64,000 nucleotides of DNA, taken from positions 496,001-560,000 of the forward strand of contig JANQAE010000004.1 in the NCBI GenBank assembly GCA_024707225.1, given 5' to 3'. The stretch is from Dokdonella sp. (GTDB lineage Bacteria; Pseudomonadota; Gammaproteobacteria; Xanthomonadales; Rhodanobacteraceae). A program made the translations under genes and the position numbers. Under the pieces are notes generated by a model, which saw nothing but the letters and a program-made list of their open reading frames with translations, had not been told where the DNA came from and did not search any database. Shown in pieces: positions 1 through 9,653 of this stretch. Position 1 is the first letter of the stretch, and the number at the start of each line of letters is the position of its first letter.

Positions 1-181
1 CCTGTGCGGGCGTACCGCCGAAGCTGGCCTGGGCGAGGAACCGCGCCGCATCGGCGCGGCCGGTCGGCAGATCGCCGGGCGGATCGAAACCGTCACCGAA
101 GACGCGGTCGGCCGTGCCGGCACGCAGCGGGCTTGCCGCCAGCCATACGATCGCGATCGCGACGCCCAGCCATCGCTTCAT
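1..181 (-). CDS. DUF1800-like secreted protein, N-terminal part only (runs off the window)
   Basis: Manual reverse translation: MKRWLGVAIAIVWLAASPLRAGTADRVFGDGFDPPGDLPTGRADAARFLAQASFGGTPAQ; signal peptide followed by an ARFLxQASFG motif as in DUF1800 proteins. Confidence 0.55.
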   Translation of the reverse strand, partial: MKRWLGVAIAIVWLAASPLRAGTADRVFGDGFDPPGDLPTGRADAARFLAQASFGGTPAQ

Positions 182-617
182 GAGACGCCCCCTGCCCTGT
201 CCTATCGTCCCGTGACGAAACGCGGTGCCGATTCCTATCAGCACCCGAACAACGAACCGTCTGACCACGGCGCTGCCGCGCGCAGCGCGGTGGTCGGAGA
301 TCTGAAACCCGGAATCGACCTGTCGCGCACGGCAGGTCCTCTGATGGTCGTGCCATGCGTACTCGCACGCCGAGGCGGCTGCGCGCCACATCGCGGCCGA
401 CGCGCGGCACTCGGTACGGTTGCCGATTCGATTCACCGGCGCGCTCGACGTCGCGACGTGCTGCCGCGCCGCGGCCGCGGCAGAGCTGTCACCTCATCTC
501 GGGCTCACGGCCGGCGGCGCTTCGAGGTCGGAAGCGCGTGGCTCTCTATTCGAACGGACTGGCCTGCACGCGCCCGGCATGGCGGCCTGGGCAGCCGTCA
601 TCAAAAATCCGTACGCC

Positions 618-659
618 GAAAAATAAAATGCCCCGAGGGCCAGGGGGAGCCCTCGGGGC
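618..659 (-). terminator. Rho-independent terminator downstream of the S41 peptidase gene
   Basis: Perfect 11-bp stem GCCCCGAGGGC/GCCCTCGGGGC (630-640 / 649-659), followed on the minus strand by ATTTTATTTTT. Confidence 0.8.
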
Positions 660-941
660 GGGGGAAGACCGGATTTGGGGAGAATCCGATCTTCACAGGA
701 TCCACCCAGGGAGGAGGGGATCCGGGGGCGCCGTTGCGTGCACCCGGTAACTAAGACAGAGGCGGCCGAGGAAAAGTTGCGGCGAGCGCCGGAACGGTTT
801 ATCGAACATTCAGACTACTACGAAAGATTTCGTAAGCACCTGTTTTCAAAAGCCCTGAACCGTGCACGCCGCGCGGCACCGACCCGGCTTCGCCGGAAAA
901 TCCGGCTCTTATGGCCGTTCCCGACCGCCTGCGAGGAAACC

Positions 942-2261
942 TCAGCCGCTCTTCTCGGCCGGTGCCGGGCGGCGCTGCAGCGCCAGGCCCTTGAGCACGT
1001 TCAGCGCCTCGTTGAGCGCGTAGTCGGACTGGACCTCCTCGTCCTGCTCGACCGCCGGCAGGTCGATCGCCTCGTCGACGCCCTGCAGATGGTTGCGCAG
1101 GTCGCGCTCGCTGAGCATCGGCGTCGGCGGCGCGTCGCGACGCGTCAGCGCCAGGTCCGACAGCGCGATGTCCGGCACGATGCCCTGGGCCTGGATCGAG
1201 ACGCCGCTCGGCGTGTAGTAGCGCGCGGTCGTCAGCTTGATCGCATGCTCGGCGTCGAGCGGCAGGATCGTCTGCACGGACCCCTTGCCGAACGTGCGCC
1301 GGCCCATCAGCAGTGCGCGGTGGTTGTCCTTGAGCGCGCCGGCGACGATCTCGGCTGCCGAGGCCGATCCGTTGTCGACCAGCACGACCAGCGGTGCGCC
1401 GCCGAGCTGATCGCCCGGCGTCGCGCTGAACGACAGTTCGGCCTCCTTGATGCGGCCTCGGGTCGTGACCACGACGCCGGCGTCGAGAAAGATGTCACTG
1501 ACGTCGACCGCCGCCGAGACCAGGCCGCCGGGATTGCTGCGCAGGTCGAGTACCGCGCCCTTGAGCGGCGCGCCGTTCTCGGTCTGCAGGCGGGTCAGGC
1601 GCTTGCGCAGGTCGTTGCCGGTCTCGGCCTGGAACTGGCTGATCCGCAGATACGCGTAACCGGGCTCGATCAGGCGACCGCGCACGCTGACGACCCGGAT
1701 GATCTCGCGCTGGAGCGTGACGTCGACCGGCACGCTGTGGCCCTCGTGCAGGATGCTCAGCGTGATCTCGCTGCCGGGCTTGCCGCGCAGGCGGTCGATC
1801 GCGCCGGCCAGGTCGTCCGGCGACAGCGGCTTGCCGTCGATGCGCAGGATCGTGTCGCCGGCCTTGATGCCGGCGCGCTCGGCCGGCGTGTCGTCGATCG
1901 GCGCGATCACGCGCAGTGCGCCGTCCATCGGCACGACCTCGATGCCGAGGCCGGCGTAGCTGCCGGTGGTGTCTTCGTTGAGCTCCTCGATCTGCGCGCC
2001 GTCCAGATATTCGCTGTGCGGGTCGAGATCGGCGAGCAGGCCGCGGATCGCCGCCTGCATCAGGCGCTGATCGGACACGTCCTCGACATAGCCCTGCTTG
2101 ACCAGGCTGAACACCGCCGTGAACGTGCGGATGTCCTCCAGGCTCAGCGTGCTCTTGGGCGCCGCAGGCTGAGGCGCGGTCGCCGGCGCCGGCTCGTCGG
2201 CACGCGCCATCGAGCAGGCGGCGATCAGGCCGGCGGCGAACAGCAGGGATGACGGGCGCAT
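942..2261 (-). CDS. S41 family C-terminal processing peptidase with PDZ domain
   Basis: PDZ region (GLGIEVV...IDDTPAERAGIKAGDTILRIDG), GSASAAEIVAGAL and GKGSVQTI catalytic motifs, signal peptide. Confidence 0.93.
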   Translation of the reverse strand: MRPSSLLFAAGLIAACSMARADEPAPATAPQPAAPKSTLSLEDIRTFTAVFSLVKQGYVEDVSDQRLMQAAIRGLLADLDPHSEYLDGAQIEELNEDTTGSYAGLGIEVVPMDGALRVIAPIDDTPAERAGIKAGDTILRIDGKPLSPDDLAGAIDRLRGKPGSEITLSILHEGHSVPVDVTLQREIIRVVSVRGRLIEPGYAYLRISQFQAETGNDLRKRLTRLQTENGAPLKGAVLDLRSNPGGLVSAAVDVSDIFLDAGVVVTTRGRIKEAELSFSATPGDQLGGAPLVVLVDNGSASAAEIVAGALKDNHRALLMGRRTFGKGSVQTILPLDAEHAIKLTTARYYTPSGVSIQAQGIVPDIALSDLALTRRDAPPTPMLSERDLRNHLQGVDEAIDLPAVEQDEEVQSDYALNEALNVLKGLALQRRPAPAEKSG

Positions 2262-2396
2262 GCGGCGGTCCTTGGAAATCGGTGACGGACGAGGATGGTA
2301 GCGCGTCCTTCGGCGGCACCCGCATCGGCGCGCTTCGGGACCCGCATCCGGTTCATGGACCGCGCGCGGCCGCCGCAGTTTCCGGCGCGGGCGCGC

Positions 2397-3549
2397 TCAC
2401 CGCTTGAGCCAGACCTTCGGATCGATCGGCTTGCCCTTGTGGCGCAGCTCGAAATAGAGGCTGTCGACCGATTGGCCGCCGCTGACGCCGCTGCGCGCGA
2501 CCGTCTCGCCGGCGGCGACCCAGTCGCCGACGTCCTTGAGCAGCGCCTCGTTGTAGCCGTAGAGGCTCAGATAGTCCTCGCCGTGATCGACGATCAGCAG
2601 CAGGCCGTAGCCCTTGAACCAGTCCGCGAAGACGACCCGGCCGTGCGCGATCGCCTGCACCGGCGTCGAGGCCGCCGCCGCGATGCGCCAGCCGGCGCTG
2701 GCGCGGCCGGATTCGTCGGCCGCGCCGAACCCGGTCAGCAGCTTGCCCTGCAACGGCCACGGCAGACGGCCGCGCAGCGACGCGAACGCATCGGCCACGC
2801 CGAGCTGACGCGGAATGTCGGCGAAGACGTCGCGCAGCTTCTCGATCAGGCCGAGCAGCGCGCCCTCGTCCTTGCCGAGCGCGGCCAGCCGCGCGGCCTG
2901 CGTCTTGAGCGTCGCCTCGAGCGTGCCGAGCAGCTCGGCGCGCGTCTCGCGCTCGCCGGCCAGGCGCCGGCTCTCGGCCTCCTGAGCGGCCTGCGTGGCG
3001 TCGAGCTCGGCCTGGCGCAGCTCGATCTGCCGCTGCACCTCGGCGAGCTGCTCCAGATCGGCGGTCAGCGCGTCGATCCGGCCGAGCCGCGCGCGCTGGA
3101 AATAACGGTGGTAGGCCAGCACGCGCGCGATCCCGGCGACGTCGTCCTGCTGCAGCAGCAGCTTGAGCTCCTCGTGGCGGCCCAGCGCATAGGCCGAGCG
3201 CAGCAGTGCGGCCAGCGCCTCGCGCTGGCGGCCGAGCGCGGCGGTCAGTTCGGCGCGGCGGCGGTTCAGCGCATCCAGCTCGCGCTGCTGCTCGGCTCGG
3301 CGCGTCTGGATCGCGACCAGCTCGCGCGCGACCGCGGCGATCGCCAGCTCCTGCTCGCGCAGCGCGCGTGGCGTCCTCGCGCTGGCCCTGGGTTGCACGC
3401 TGCGCGTCGGTCAGCGTGCGGATCTCGGCGCGCACCTGTTCGAGCTGGCGGCGCGCCCGGGCCTCTTCGGCCGCGCGCGTCGCCGCATCGTCCTGCGCCA
3501 GCGCATGCGCGCCGGCCAGCAGGGCGAGCAGCGCCAGCACCCGGCGCAT
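2397..3549 (-). CDS. envC: EnvC-like murein hydrolase activator, M23/LytM domain (frameshifted near 3362)
   Basis: Signal peptide and coiled-coil N-terminus in one frame, coiled-coil plus M23 C-terminus (HGRVVFADWFKGYGLLLIVDHGEDYLSLYG) in another; adjacent to gpmI and S41 peptidase as in related bacteria. Confidence 0.8.
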
Positions 3550-5078
3550 CAGGCCGCGAACGCGACCAGGCTGCGGCCGGTCATCTCGACCGGCTGCGGC
3601 AGTCCCATCAGCGCCAGCACGGTCGGCGCCAGGTCGGCCAGCGAGCCGGGTTCCAGCGTCGCCGGACGGCCGACGTAGACCAGCGGCACCGGACCGACCG
3701 TGTGCTGGGTATGCGGCACGCCGTCGGCGTCGACCATCTGCTCGAGATTGCCGTGGTCGGCGCTGATCAGCATCTCGCCGCCGGCGCCGCGGATCGCCGC
3801 GACGATGCGGCCGATCGCGGCATCGACGACCTCGGCGGCCTCGATCGCGGCAGCCTCGACGCCGGTGTGGCCGACCATGTCCGGATTGGCGATGTTGCAG
3901 ACGATGAAGTCGAAGCGGCCGCTGCCGATCGCCGCGACCAGGGCGTCGGTGACGGCCGGACAGCTCATCGCCGGCAGCAGGTCGTAGGTGGCGACCTTGG
4001 GGCTCGGCACCAGGATGCGCTCCTCACCGTCGAACGGCGCCTCGCGCCCGCCCGAGAAGAAGAACGTCACGTGCGCGTACTTCTCGGTCTCGGCGATGCG
4101 CAACTGGTGCAGGCCGAGCGCGGCCAGATATTCGCCGAGCGAGCGCTCGGTCGACTGCGGCGGCCACGCGACCGCGGTCACCGGCAGGTCCGCCGCATAC
4201 TGGGTCAGCGTGACGAATGCCGACAGGGCCGGCCGCCGCGCCCGCGCGAAGCCGTCGAAGCCCGGCGCGACGAAGACCTCGGTCAGCTGGCGTGCGCGGT
4301 CGGCGCGGAAATTCATGTAGACGATCGCGTCGCCGTCCTCGATCGGCACGCCGCCGTCGATCACGGTCGGCTGCACGAACTCGTCGCCCTCGCCGCGCGC
4401 ATAGGCCGCCTGCAGCGCCGACAGCGCGTCGGGCGCATGCTGCGTCGAGCGCGCGTCGGCGATCGCCGCATAGGCGCGCTCGACGCGGTCCCAGCGCTGG
4501 TCGCGGTCCATCGCGTAATAGCGTCCGCTGACCGAGGCGATCCGCGCCTGGCCGAGGCGGCGACAGATCTCCTCGAGCGCGCGCAGGCTCGGCTCGGCGC
4601 TCTGCGGCGGCATGTCGCGGCCGTCGAGGAACGCGTGCACGGCCACCCGGGCGACGCCCTGGCGCCGCGCCAGCTCGAGCAGCGCGAAGATGTGTTTCTC
4701 GTGGCTGTGCACGCCGCCCGGCGACAGCAGGCCGAACACGTGCAGCGTGCCGCCGCCGGCCTTGGCCGCCGCACAGGCGCCGACCAGGGCGGCGTTCTCG
4801 CCGAAGCTGCCGTCGGCGATCGCCGCGTCGATGCGGGTCAGGTCCTGGTAGAGCACGCGCCCGGCGCCGATCGTCATGTGGCCGACCTCGGAATTGCCCA
4901 TCTGCCCGTCCGGCAGGCCCACGTGCAGGCCGTGCGTGTCGACCAGGGTGTGCGGACACTCGGCCAGCAGCGCGCGCCAGTGCGGCAGGCGCGCCTGCGC
5001 GATCGCATTGTGTTCGGTCTCTTCGCGATGGCCCCAGCCATCGAGGATCAGCAGCAGCACGGGTTTGGGTCGGGACAC
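3549..5078 (-). CDS. gpmI: 2,3-bisphosphoglycerate-independent phosphoglycerate mutase
   Basis: PVLLLILDGWG, GLPDGQMGNSEVGHMTIGAGR, SADHGNLEQM motifs; GTG start proposed at 5078. Confidence 0.95.
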   Translation of the reverse strand: MSRPKPVLLLILDGWGHREETEHNAIAQARLPHWRALLAECPHTLVDTHGLHVGLPDGQMGNSEVGHMTIGAGRVLYQDLTRIDAAIADGSFGENAALVGACAAAKAGGGTLHVFGLLSPGGVHSHEKHIFALLELARRQGVARVAVHAFLDGRDMPPQSAEPSLRALEEICRRLGQARIASVSGRYYAMDRDQRWDRVERAYAAIADARSTQHAPDALSALQAAYARGEGDEFVQPTVIDGGVPIEDGDAIVYMNFRADRARQLTEVFVAPGFDGFARARRPALSAFVTLTQYAADLPVTAVAWPPQSTERSLGEYLAALGLHQLRIAETEKYAHVTFFFSGGREAPFDGEERILVPSPKVATYDLLPAMSCPAVTDALVAAIGSGRFDFIVCNIANPDMVGHTGVEAAAIEAAEVVDAAIGRIVAAIRGAGGEMLISADHGNLEQMVDADGVPHTQHTVGPVPLVYVGRPATLEPGSLADLAPTVLALMGLPQPVEMTGRSLVAFAA

Positions 5079-5212
5079 GGGCGTGGCGGAACCGGCGGGA
5101 GCAATCGCGTATGGTAGCGCGAACCCTGCGTGCCGGCCGGCGCCGCGGGCGCCGTTAAACCCGGCGCGGCCCGGCGGCATCCGATGCCTCCGAACCCCTC
5201 AGGAGTACGCCC

Positions 5213-5875
5213 ATGTTCCGCACGATTGCCGTCACGATCGCCTTGCTGCTGTCCGCTCCCGTGCTGGCCGCCGACGGCGGCGACATCAGCAAGGTCAACG
5301 GATCGGTGCGCGTGGAGGCGAACAAGACCGCCGGCGAGGTCAGCACCGTCAACGGCTCGATCCGCATCGAGGACGGCGCCCGGATCGAGTCGGCCGAGAC
5401 CGTCAACGGCTCGATCACGCTGACCGTCGACACCGTCGCCGGCTCGCTGAGCACGGTCAACGGCTCGATCCAGGTCGGCGAGCGCAGCCGGATCACCGAA
5501 TCGGTCGAGGCCGTCAACGGCCGCATCCACCTGGACCGGGGCGCCGACGTCGGCGGCGCGGTCTCCAACGTCAACGGCGAGATCCGTCTGGATGGTGCGC
5601 GCGTCGGCGGCGGCATCAAGACCGTCAGCGGCAACGTCGTGATCGGCGCCGACTCGCAGGTCAGCGGCGGCGTGCTGATCGAGAAGCCGAGCGGCAGCTG
5701 GTTCAAGCCCGACAACTCGCGCAAGCCGCGCGTCGTGATCGGCCCGCGCGCGGTCGTCGACGGCAAGCTCGAGTTCCGCCGCGAGGTCGACCTGTTCGTC
5801 AGCGACAGCGCCCGGATCGGTCCGGTCAGCGGTGCGACGCCGAAGACCTTCAGCGGCGACCAGCCGGCCGAGTGA
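5213..5875 (+). CDS. Exported repeat protein, predicted beta-solenoid with seven 18-19 aa VNGS-type repeats
   Basis: Signal peptide MFRTIAVTIALLLSAPVLAA; VNGSV/VNGSI/VNGRI/VNGEI/VSGNV at regular 18-19 residue spacing. Confidence 0.75.
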   Translation: MFRTIAVTIALLLSAPVLAADGGDISKVNGSVRVEANKTAGEVSTVNGSIRIEDGARIESAETVNGSITLTVDTVAGSLSTVNGSIQVGERSRITESVEAVNGRIHLDRGADVGGAVSNVNGEIRLDGARVGGGIKTVSGNVVIGADSQVSGGVLIEKPSGSWFKPDNSRKPRVVIGPRAVVDGKLEFRREVDLFVSDSARIGPVSGATPKTFSGDQPAE

Positions 5876-5994
5876 AGCCGCGGCCGAGGGCCCGTGCCGG
5901 CGATCGTGCCGCACGGGTCCGTTGATCGCAGCCGCCCGGCCCTCATGTTCCGACTCGCCGGCGTCCCGTGCCGGCCCTTGGAGAGAGATACGCG

Positions 5995-6192
5995 ATGTTG
6001 AGCTTTCTGGTCTGGTTGCTGCTGCTGGTGGTGTGCTGGCCGCTGGCCCTGCTCGCCCTGGTGCTCTACCCGCTGATCTGGCTGCTGCTGTTGCCGTTCC
6101 GGCTGATCGGCTTCGCGGTCAACGGCGTGTTCGAGTTCCTGCGCAGCGTGCTGTTGCTGCCGGCGCGAATCCTGCGCGGCCGGCCGGTCTGA
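5995..6192 (+). CDS. Small hydrophobic membrane protein
   Basis: MLSFLVWLLLLVVCWPLALLALVLYPLIWLLLLPFRLIGFAVNGVFEFLRSVLLLPARILRGRPV; RBS-like GGAGAGAG upstream. Confidence 0.6.
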   Translation: MLSFLVWLLLLVVCWPLALLALVLYPLIWLLLLPFRLIGFAVNGVFEFLRSVLLLPARILRGRPV

Positions 6193-6207
6193 GCGGCCCC
6201 GGCGCGC

Positions 6208-7437
6208 TCAGCCGAAGAACCAGTAGCACACCGCGATCGACGCCAGCACGCCGGCCAGATCGGCCAGCAGCGCACAGCCCACCGCGTGGCGCGCGCGGCG
6301 CACGCCGACCGCACCGAAATAGACCGCCAGCACGTAGAACGTGGTCTCGGTACTGCCCTGCATGGTCGCCGCCAGCAGGGCCGGGAAGCTGTCGACGCCG
6401 TGGTGCTGCATCGTCTCGATCAGCAGCGCGCGTGCCGCGCTGCCCGAGAACGGCTTGACCAGCGCGGTCGGCAGCGCGTCGACGAAGCGCGTATCGGCAC
6501 CGCTCGTCGTCGCGATCCAGCGGATGCCGTCGAGCACCCAATCGAGCATGCCCGAGGCGCGCAGCACGCCGACCGCGCAGAGCATCGCGACCAGGTACGG
6601 CAGCAGGTCGCGCGCGACCTCGAAGCCCTGACGGGCGCCCTCGACGAAACTCTCGTAGACCGGCACGCGGCGCCACGCGCCGACGAGCAGGAACGCCACG
6701 ATCACGCCGAACAGCACGAGATTGCCGAGCAGCGAGGACAGCCCCGCCAGCGCCGCGGCCGACAGCGTCGAGAGCGCCGCGATGAAGCCGCCGAGCAGCA
6801 GCGCGCCGGCGCCGAACCAGGCCAGCAGCAGCGGGTCCCAGAGCCGGAGCCGCTGCATCCAGGCGACGCCGAGCAGGCCGGCCAGGGTCGAGGCCGTGGT
6901 CGCCAGCAGGATCGGCAGGAACACCAGGGTCGGATCGGCCGCGCCCTGCTGCGCGCGGTACATGAAGATCGACACCGGCAGCAGCGTCAGCGACGAGGCG
7001 TTCAGCACCAGGAACAGGATCTGCGCATTGGTCGCCGTGTCCGGATGCGGATTGAGCGACTGCAGCTCGCGCATCGCGCGCAGACCGATCGGCGTGGCGG
7101 CATTGTCGAGGCCGAGCGCATTGGCGGCGAAATTGAGCGTGATCAGGCCGACCGCCGGATGATCGCGCGGCACCTCGGGCATCAGCCGTGCGAACAACGG
7201 TCCGAGCAGGCGCGCCAGCGCGGCGACCAGGCCGGCCTGCTCGGCGATGCGCAGAAAGCCCAGCCACAGCGTCAGCGTGCCGAACAGCAGCACCATGACC
7301 TCGACCGACAGCCGGGCCATGTCGAACAGGCTGGCCACCATCGCCGCGAACACGTCGGCCTCGCCGCCAATCAGCCAGCGTGCCAGCGCCGACAGCGCCG
7401 CCGCGAGGAAGAAGCCGAGCCAGAGCGTGTTGAGCAT
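6208..7437 (-). CDS. Nucleoside recognition domain membrane protein (fused SpmA/SpmB-like)
   Basis: LNFAANALGLDNAATPIGLRAM (SpmA-like) and a C-terminal half with STETTFYVLAVYFGAVGVRR (SpmB-like). Confidence 0.85.
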   Translation of the reverse strand: MLNTLWLGFFLAAALSALARWLIGGEADVFAAMVASLFDMARLSVEVMVLLFGTLTLWLGFLRIAEQAGLVAALARLLGPLFARLMPEVPRDHPAVGLITLNFAANALGLDNAATPIGLRAMRELQSLNPHPDTATNAQILFLVLNASSLTLLPVSIFMYRAQQGAADPTLVFLPILLATTASTLAGLLGVAWMQRLRLWDPLLLAWFGAGALLLGGFIAALSTLSAAALAGLSSLLGNLVLFGVIVAFLLVGAWRRVPVYESFVEGARQGFEVARDLLPYLVAMLCAVGVLRASGMLDWVLDGIRWIATTSGADTRFVDALPTALVKPFSGSAARALLIETMQHHGVDSFPALLAATMQGSTETTFYVLAVYFGAVGVRRARHAVGCALLADLAGVLASIAVCYWFFG

Positions 7438-7619
7438 GGAGTCGCCGACGGTCGCCAGCGGCCAGCATAGCCGCATCGCCGGCCGTGCCGCGACCGGGCG
7501 GCCGGCACGGCACCTGCCCGGATCACGCCGCCTCTGAGTGGATCGCCCGCCCGAATCCGTCTGCTCGTGTGCCGGCGCAGCACGTCCCGGCAACGCCCAT
7601 CCGTGTCGAGGAATCGAAG

Positions 7620-9050
7620 ATGAAAGCCCTGATCGCCGCCTGCCTGCTGGCCGGCCTGTCCGCTCCCTGTTCCGATGCTTGCGCCGGCCAGCCGCCGCTG
7701 TTCCACGATTCGGCCGCGCTGGCGCCGGGCGACTTCGACGTGCGCGTCGCCGGCGCGGCGCACCGCAGCGACGGCAGCTGGGTGACGTTCGGCTCGCGGA
7801 CCGACGCGCAGCTGACCGAGAGCCTCTACCTGATCGCACGCGACGCGGCCGGCGCGCGCCTGGCCGTGCACGCGCTGCCGAGCAGTGCCGGGCACCAGCA
7901 GATCGCGCAGTCGCTGGTCGCGCTCGACGGCGGCGACGTCGTCGCCGCGAGCCTGGAGTTCGACGATTTCGCCGGCCCGTACCGGCTGTTCCTGACGCGC
8001 CTGGACGGCAGTCTGAATCCGGTCTGGAACGTGCGCCTGAACCTGCCGCAGGCCTCGTTCGAATCGGCCCGGCTCAAGGCGCCGGAGAGCGCCGGCGGGC
8101 CGATCCGCGTGCTCGGCGAGGTGCAGTACGCGATCGACGGCGGCTTCGGCAACGGCGACGGCCTGCTCGCGACGGTCGACCCGGCCGACGGCAGCGTGCT
8201 GTCGGCGCGCACGATCGGCACCGCCGACCAGGAGCGCACGGTCGACTGGCAGCGCGCCGGCGACGGCAGCGAGGTGGTGCTGCTGGAGACCGCGCGCCGG
8301 ACCAGTCCGGTCAGCCTCGAGAGCGGCGACGCGCTGGTGCGGATCGACGCGTCCGGCACGATCGTCGCGTCGCGCCTGATCGGCCATCCGGCCAGCGCCG
8401 GCATTCGCGCCCGCGCGCTGAACCTGCTGCCGCATCCCGACGGCGGCTGGGTGATCGCCGGGCGGCGCACCGCGTTCGGCCCCAACTTCTTCTATCTGCA
8501 GCGCGTCGGCGCCGATCTCGCGCCGGCACCGACGCGAACGCTGGTGCCGTTCTTCAACGCGATCGCCAGCGCCGCCCACGAAGGCAGCGTCTGGCTGTAC
8601 GGCGAGGCCAACGGCGAGGCGATGCAGACCGGCACCGTGCTGATGCGGCTGGACGCCGATCTGACGCTGCGCAGCCAGCGCCGCTATGCGACCGACAACG
8701 CCAGCTTCCCGTCCGGCGCGCTGGCGCTCGACGGCGATCGCGCCCTGCTGGCGCTCGGCGGCAACCGCAGCGGCGATCAGATCCTCGTGTTCGAGACCGC
8801 GCATCTGGTCGATCTCGAGGCCGACGGCGCCGGCCTGGTCTGCGACGAGGCAGCCTATGCCGGTTTCGCGACCGCGACCGACGTGCCGGTCGAGATCGCC
8901 GGCTGGACGCCGGTGCTGGCAGCGCGGCCGGACCTGGCCGCCAATCCGCTGCCGTCGCTGGCCGAGCCGCTGAGCGCGGTCGCGGTGGGCCTGTGCCTGA
9001 TCGGCGAGGATGCGATCTTCGACGACGGCTTCGAGGCGCCGCTGCGCTGA
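7620..9050 (+). CDS. Secreted protein of unknown function with C-terminal IFDDGFE tail
   Basis: Signal peptide MKALIAACLLAGLSAPCSDACA; ORF to 9050 ending EDAIFDDGFEAPLR. Confidence 0.75.
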   Translation: MKALIAACLLAGLSAPCSDACAGQPPLFHDSAALAPGDFDVRVAGAAHRSDGSWVTFGSRTDAQLTESLYLIARDAAGARLAVHALPSSAGHQQIAQSLVALDGGDVVAASLEFDDFAGPYRLFLTRLDGSLNPVWNVRLNLPQASFESARLKAPESAGGPIRVLGEVQYAIDGGFGNGDGLLATVDPADGSVLSARTIGTADQERTVDWQRAGDGSEVVLLETARRTSPVSLESGDALVRIDASGTIVASRLIGHPASAGIRARALNLLPHPDGGWVIAGRRTAFGPNFFYLQRVGADLAPAPTRTLVPFFNAIASAAHEGSVWLYGEANGEAMQTGTVLMRLDADLTLRSQRRYATDNASFPSGALALDGDRALLALGGNRSGDQILVFETAHLVDLEADGAGLVCDEAAYAGFATATDVPVEIAGWTPVLAARPDLAANPLPSLAEPLSAVAVGLCLIGEDAIFDDGFEAPLR

Positions 9051-9111
9051 ATCGCGGCGGCGCCGGCCAGGCCGCGCCGCCTCTGGCCTTCCGCGAAAAG
9101 CAAGAGGTCCG

Positions 9112-9127
9112 GCACAAAATAATCGGT
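9112..9127 (+). promoter_or_regulatory. Putative upstream NrdR box (degenerate)
   Basis: gcacaaaataatcggt, about 11/16 match to consensus acaCwAtATaTwGtgt; exactly 32 bp upstream of a better box. Confidence 0.5.
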
Positions 9128-9155
9128 TGACACACCCAGGCGACCACAATAGCTT
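9127..9155 (+). promoter_or_regulatory. Putative sigma70 promoter for nrdAB
   Basis: Perfect -35 TTGACA (9127-9132), 17-nt spacer, weak -10 TAGCTT (9150-9155). Confidence 0.5.
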
Positions 9156-9159
9156 GTGG
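9144..9159 (+). promoter_or_regulatory. Putative NrdR box overlapping the -10
   Basis: CCACAATAGCTTGTGG within the perfect 8-nt-arm palindrome GACCACAA-tagc-TTGTGGTC (9142-9161). Confidence 0.65.
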
Positions 9160-9244
9160 TCGTCGGTGCCCGCTGGGCATGGCAGGGTGTCGGGGAACGC
9201 GCGTATGGCGTGCCTCGATCGGAGCGCGCGGCGCGGCCGCGCAG

Positions 9245-9440
9245 GCCGCGCGCAGGCGGTTCTCGACGCCCTTCCAGGTCCCGCCGGCTTAATAGGGAAT
9301 CCGGTGCCAAGCCGGAGCTGCCCCGCAGCGGTAGGTGGAAACGAAATCCGCGTTCTGCACTGGTCCGGTCGGACTGGGAAGCGGCGGAGACTAGGCGAGC
9401 CGCAAGGCTCCGGTCCACGAGCCCGAAGACCTGCCGACAC
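9245..9440 (+). ncRNA. Cobalamin (B12) riboswitch upstream of nrdA
   Basis: gggaatccggtgccaagccggagctgccccgcagcggtaggtgg ... actgggaagcggcg ... gagcccgaagacctgcc: conserved core elements in the correct order. Confidence 0.92.
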
Positions 9441-9653
9441 GTCGGGTCGCCGTCGACGTCGTCGCGTCCGCTGAGACGCCGTTCGCCGATCGTCGACGTC
9501 CCGACGCGGGTGACCACCTCCGCGGGGAGGCTGCGTCACGAGACGGCGCGCCCGACGGCGCGGCGTCGTCGTCGACGCCGTTCCTCCCCGGTGGTCGAAC
9601 CGACCGTGCCTGCGCGACGGAGCAGGTCGTCCGACAGATGACGGAGGAATTCC

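Noticed and set aside
675-5117. Long plus-strand ORFs of 525 and 940 aa (675-2252, 2295-5117)
   Set aside because: Antisense to S41 peptidase, envC and gpmI; Arg/Ala/Gln-rich low-information composition typical of high-GC antisense frames.
5290-5640. Regular short repeats (gtcaacggctcgatc) as a possible CRISPR-like array
   Set aside because: Repeats are in frame, encode the VNGSI unit and the spacers are coding; protein repeat, not CRISPR.
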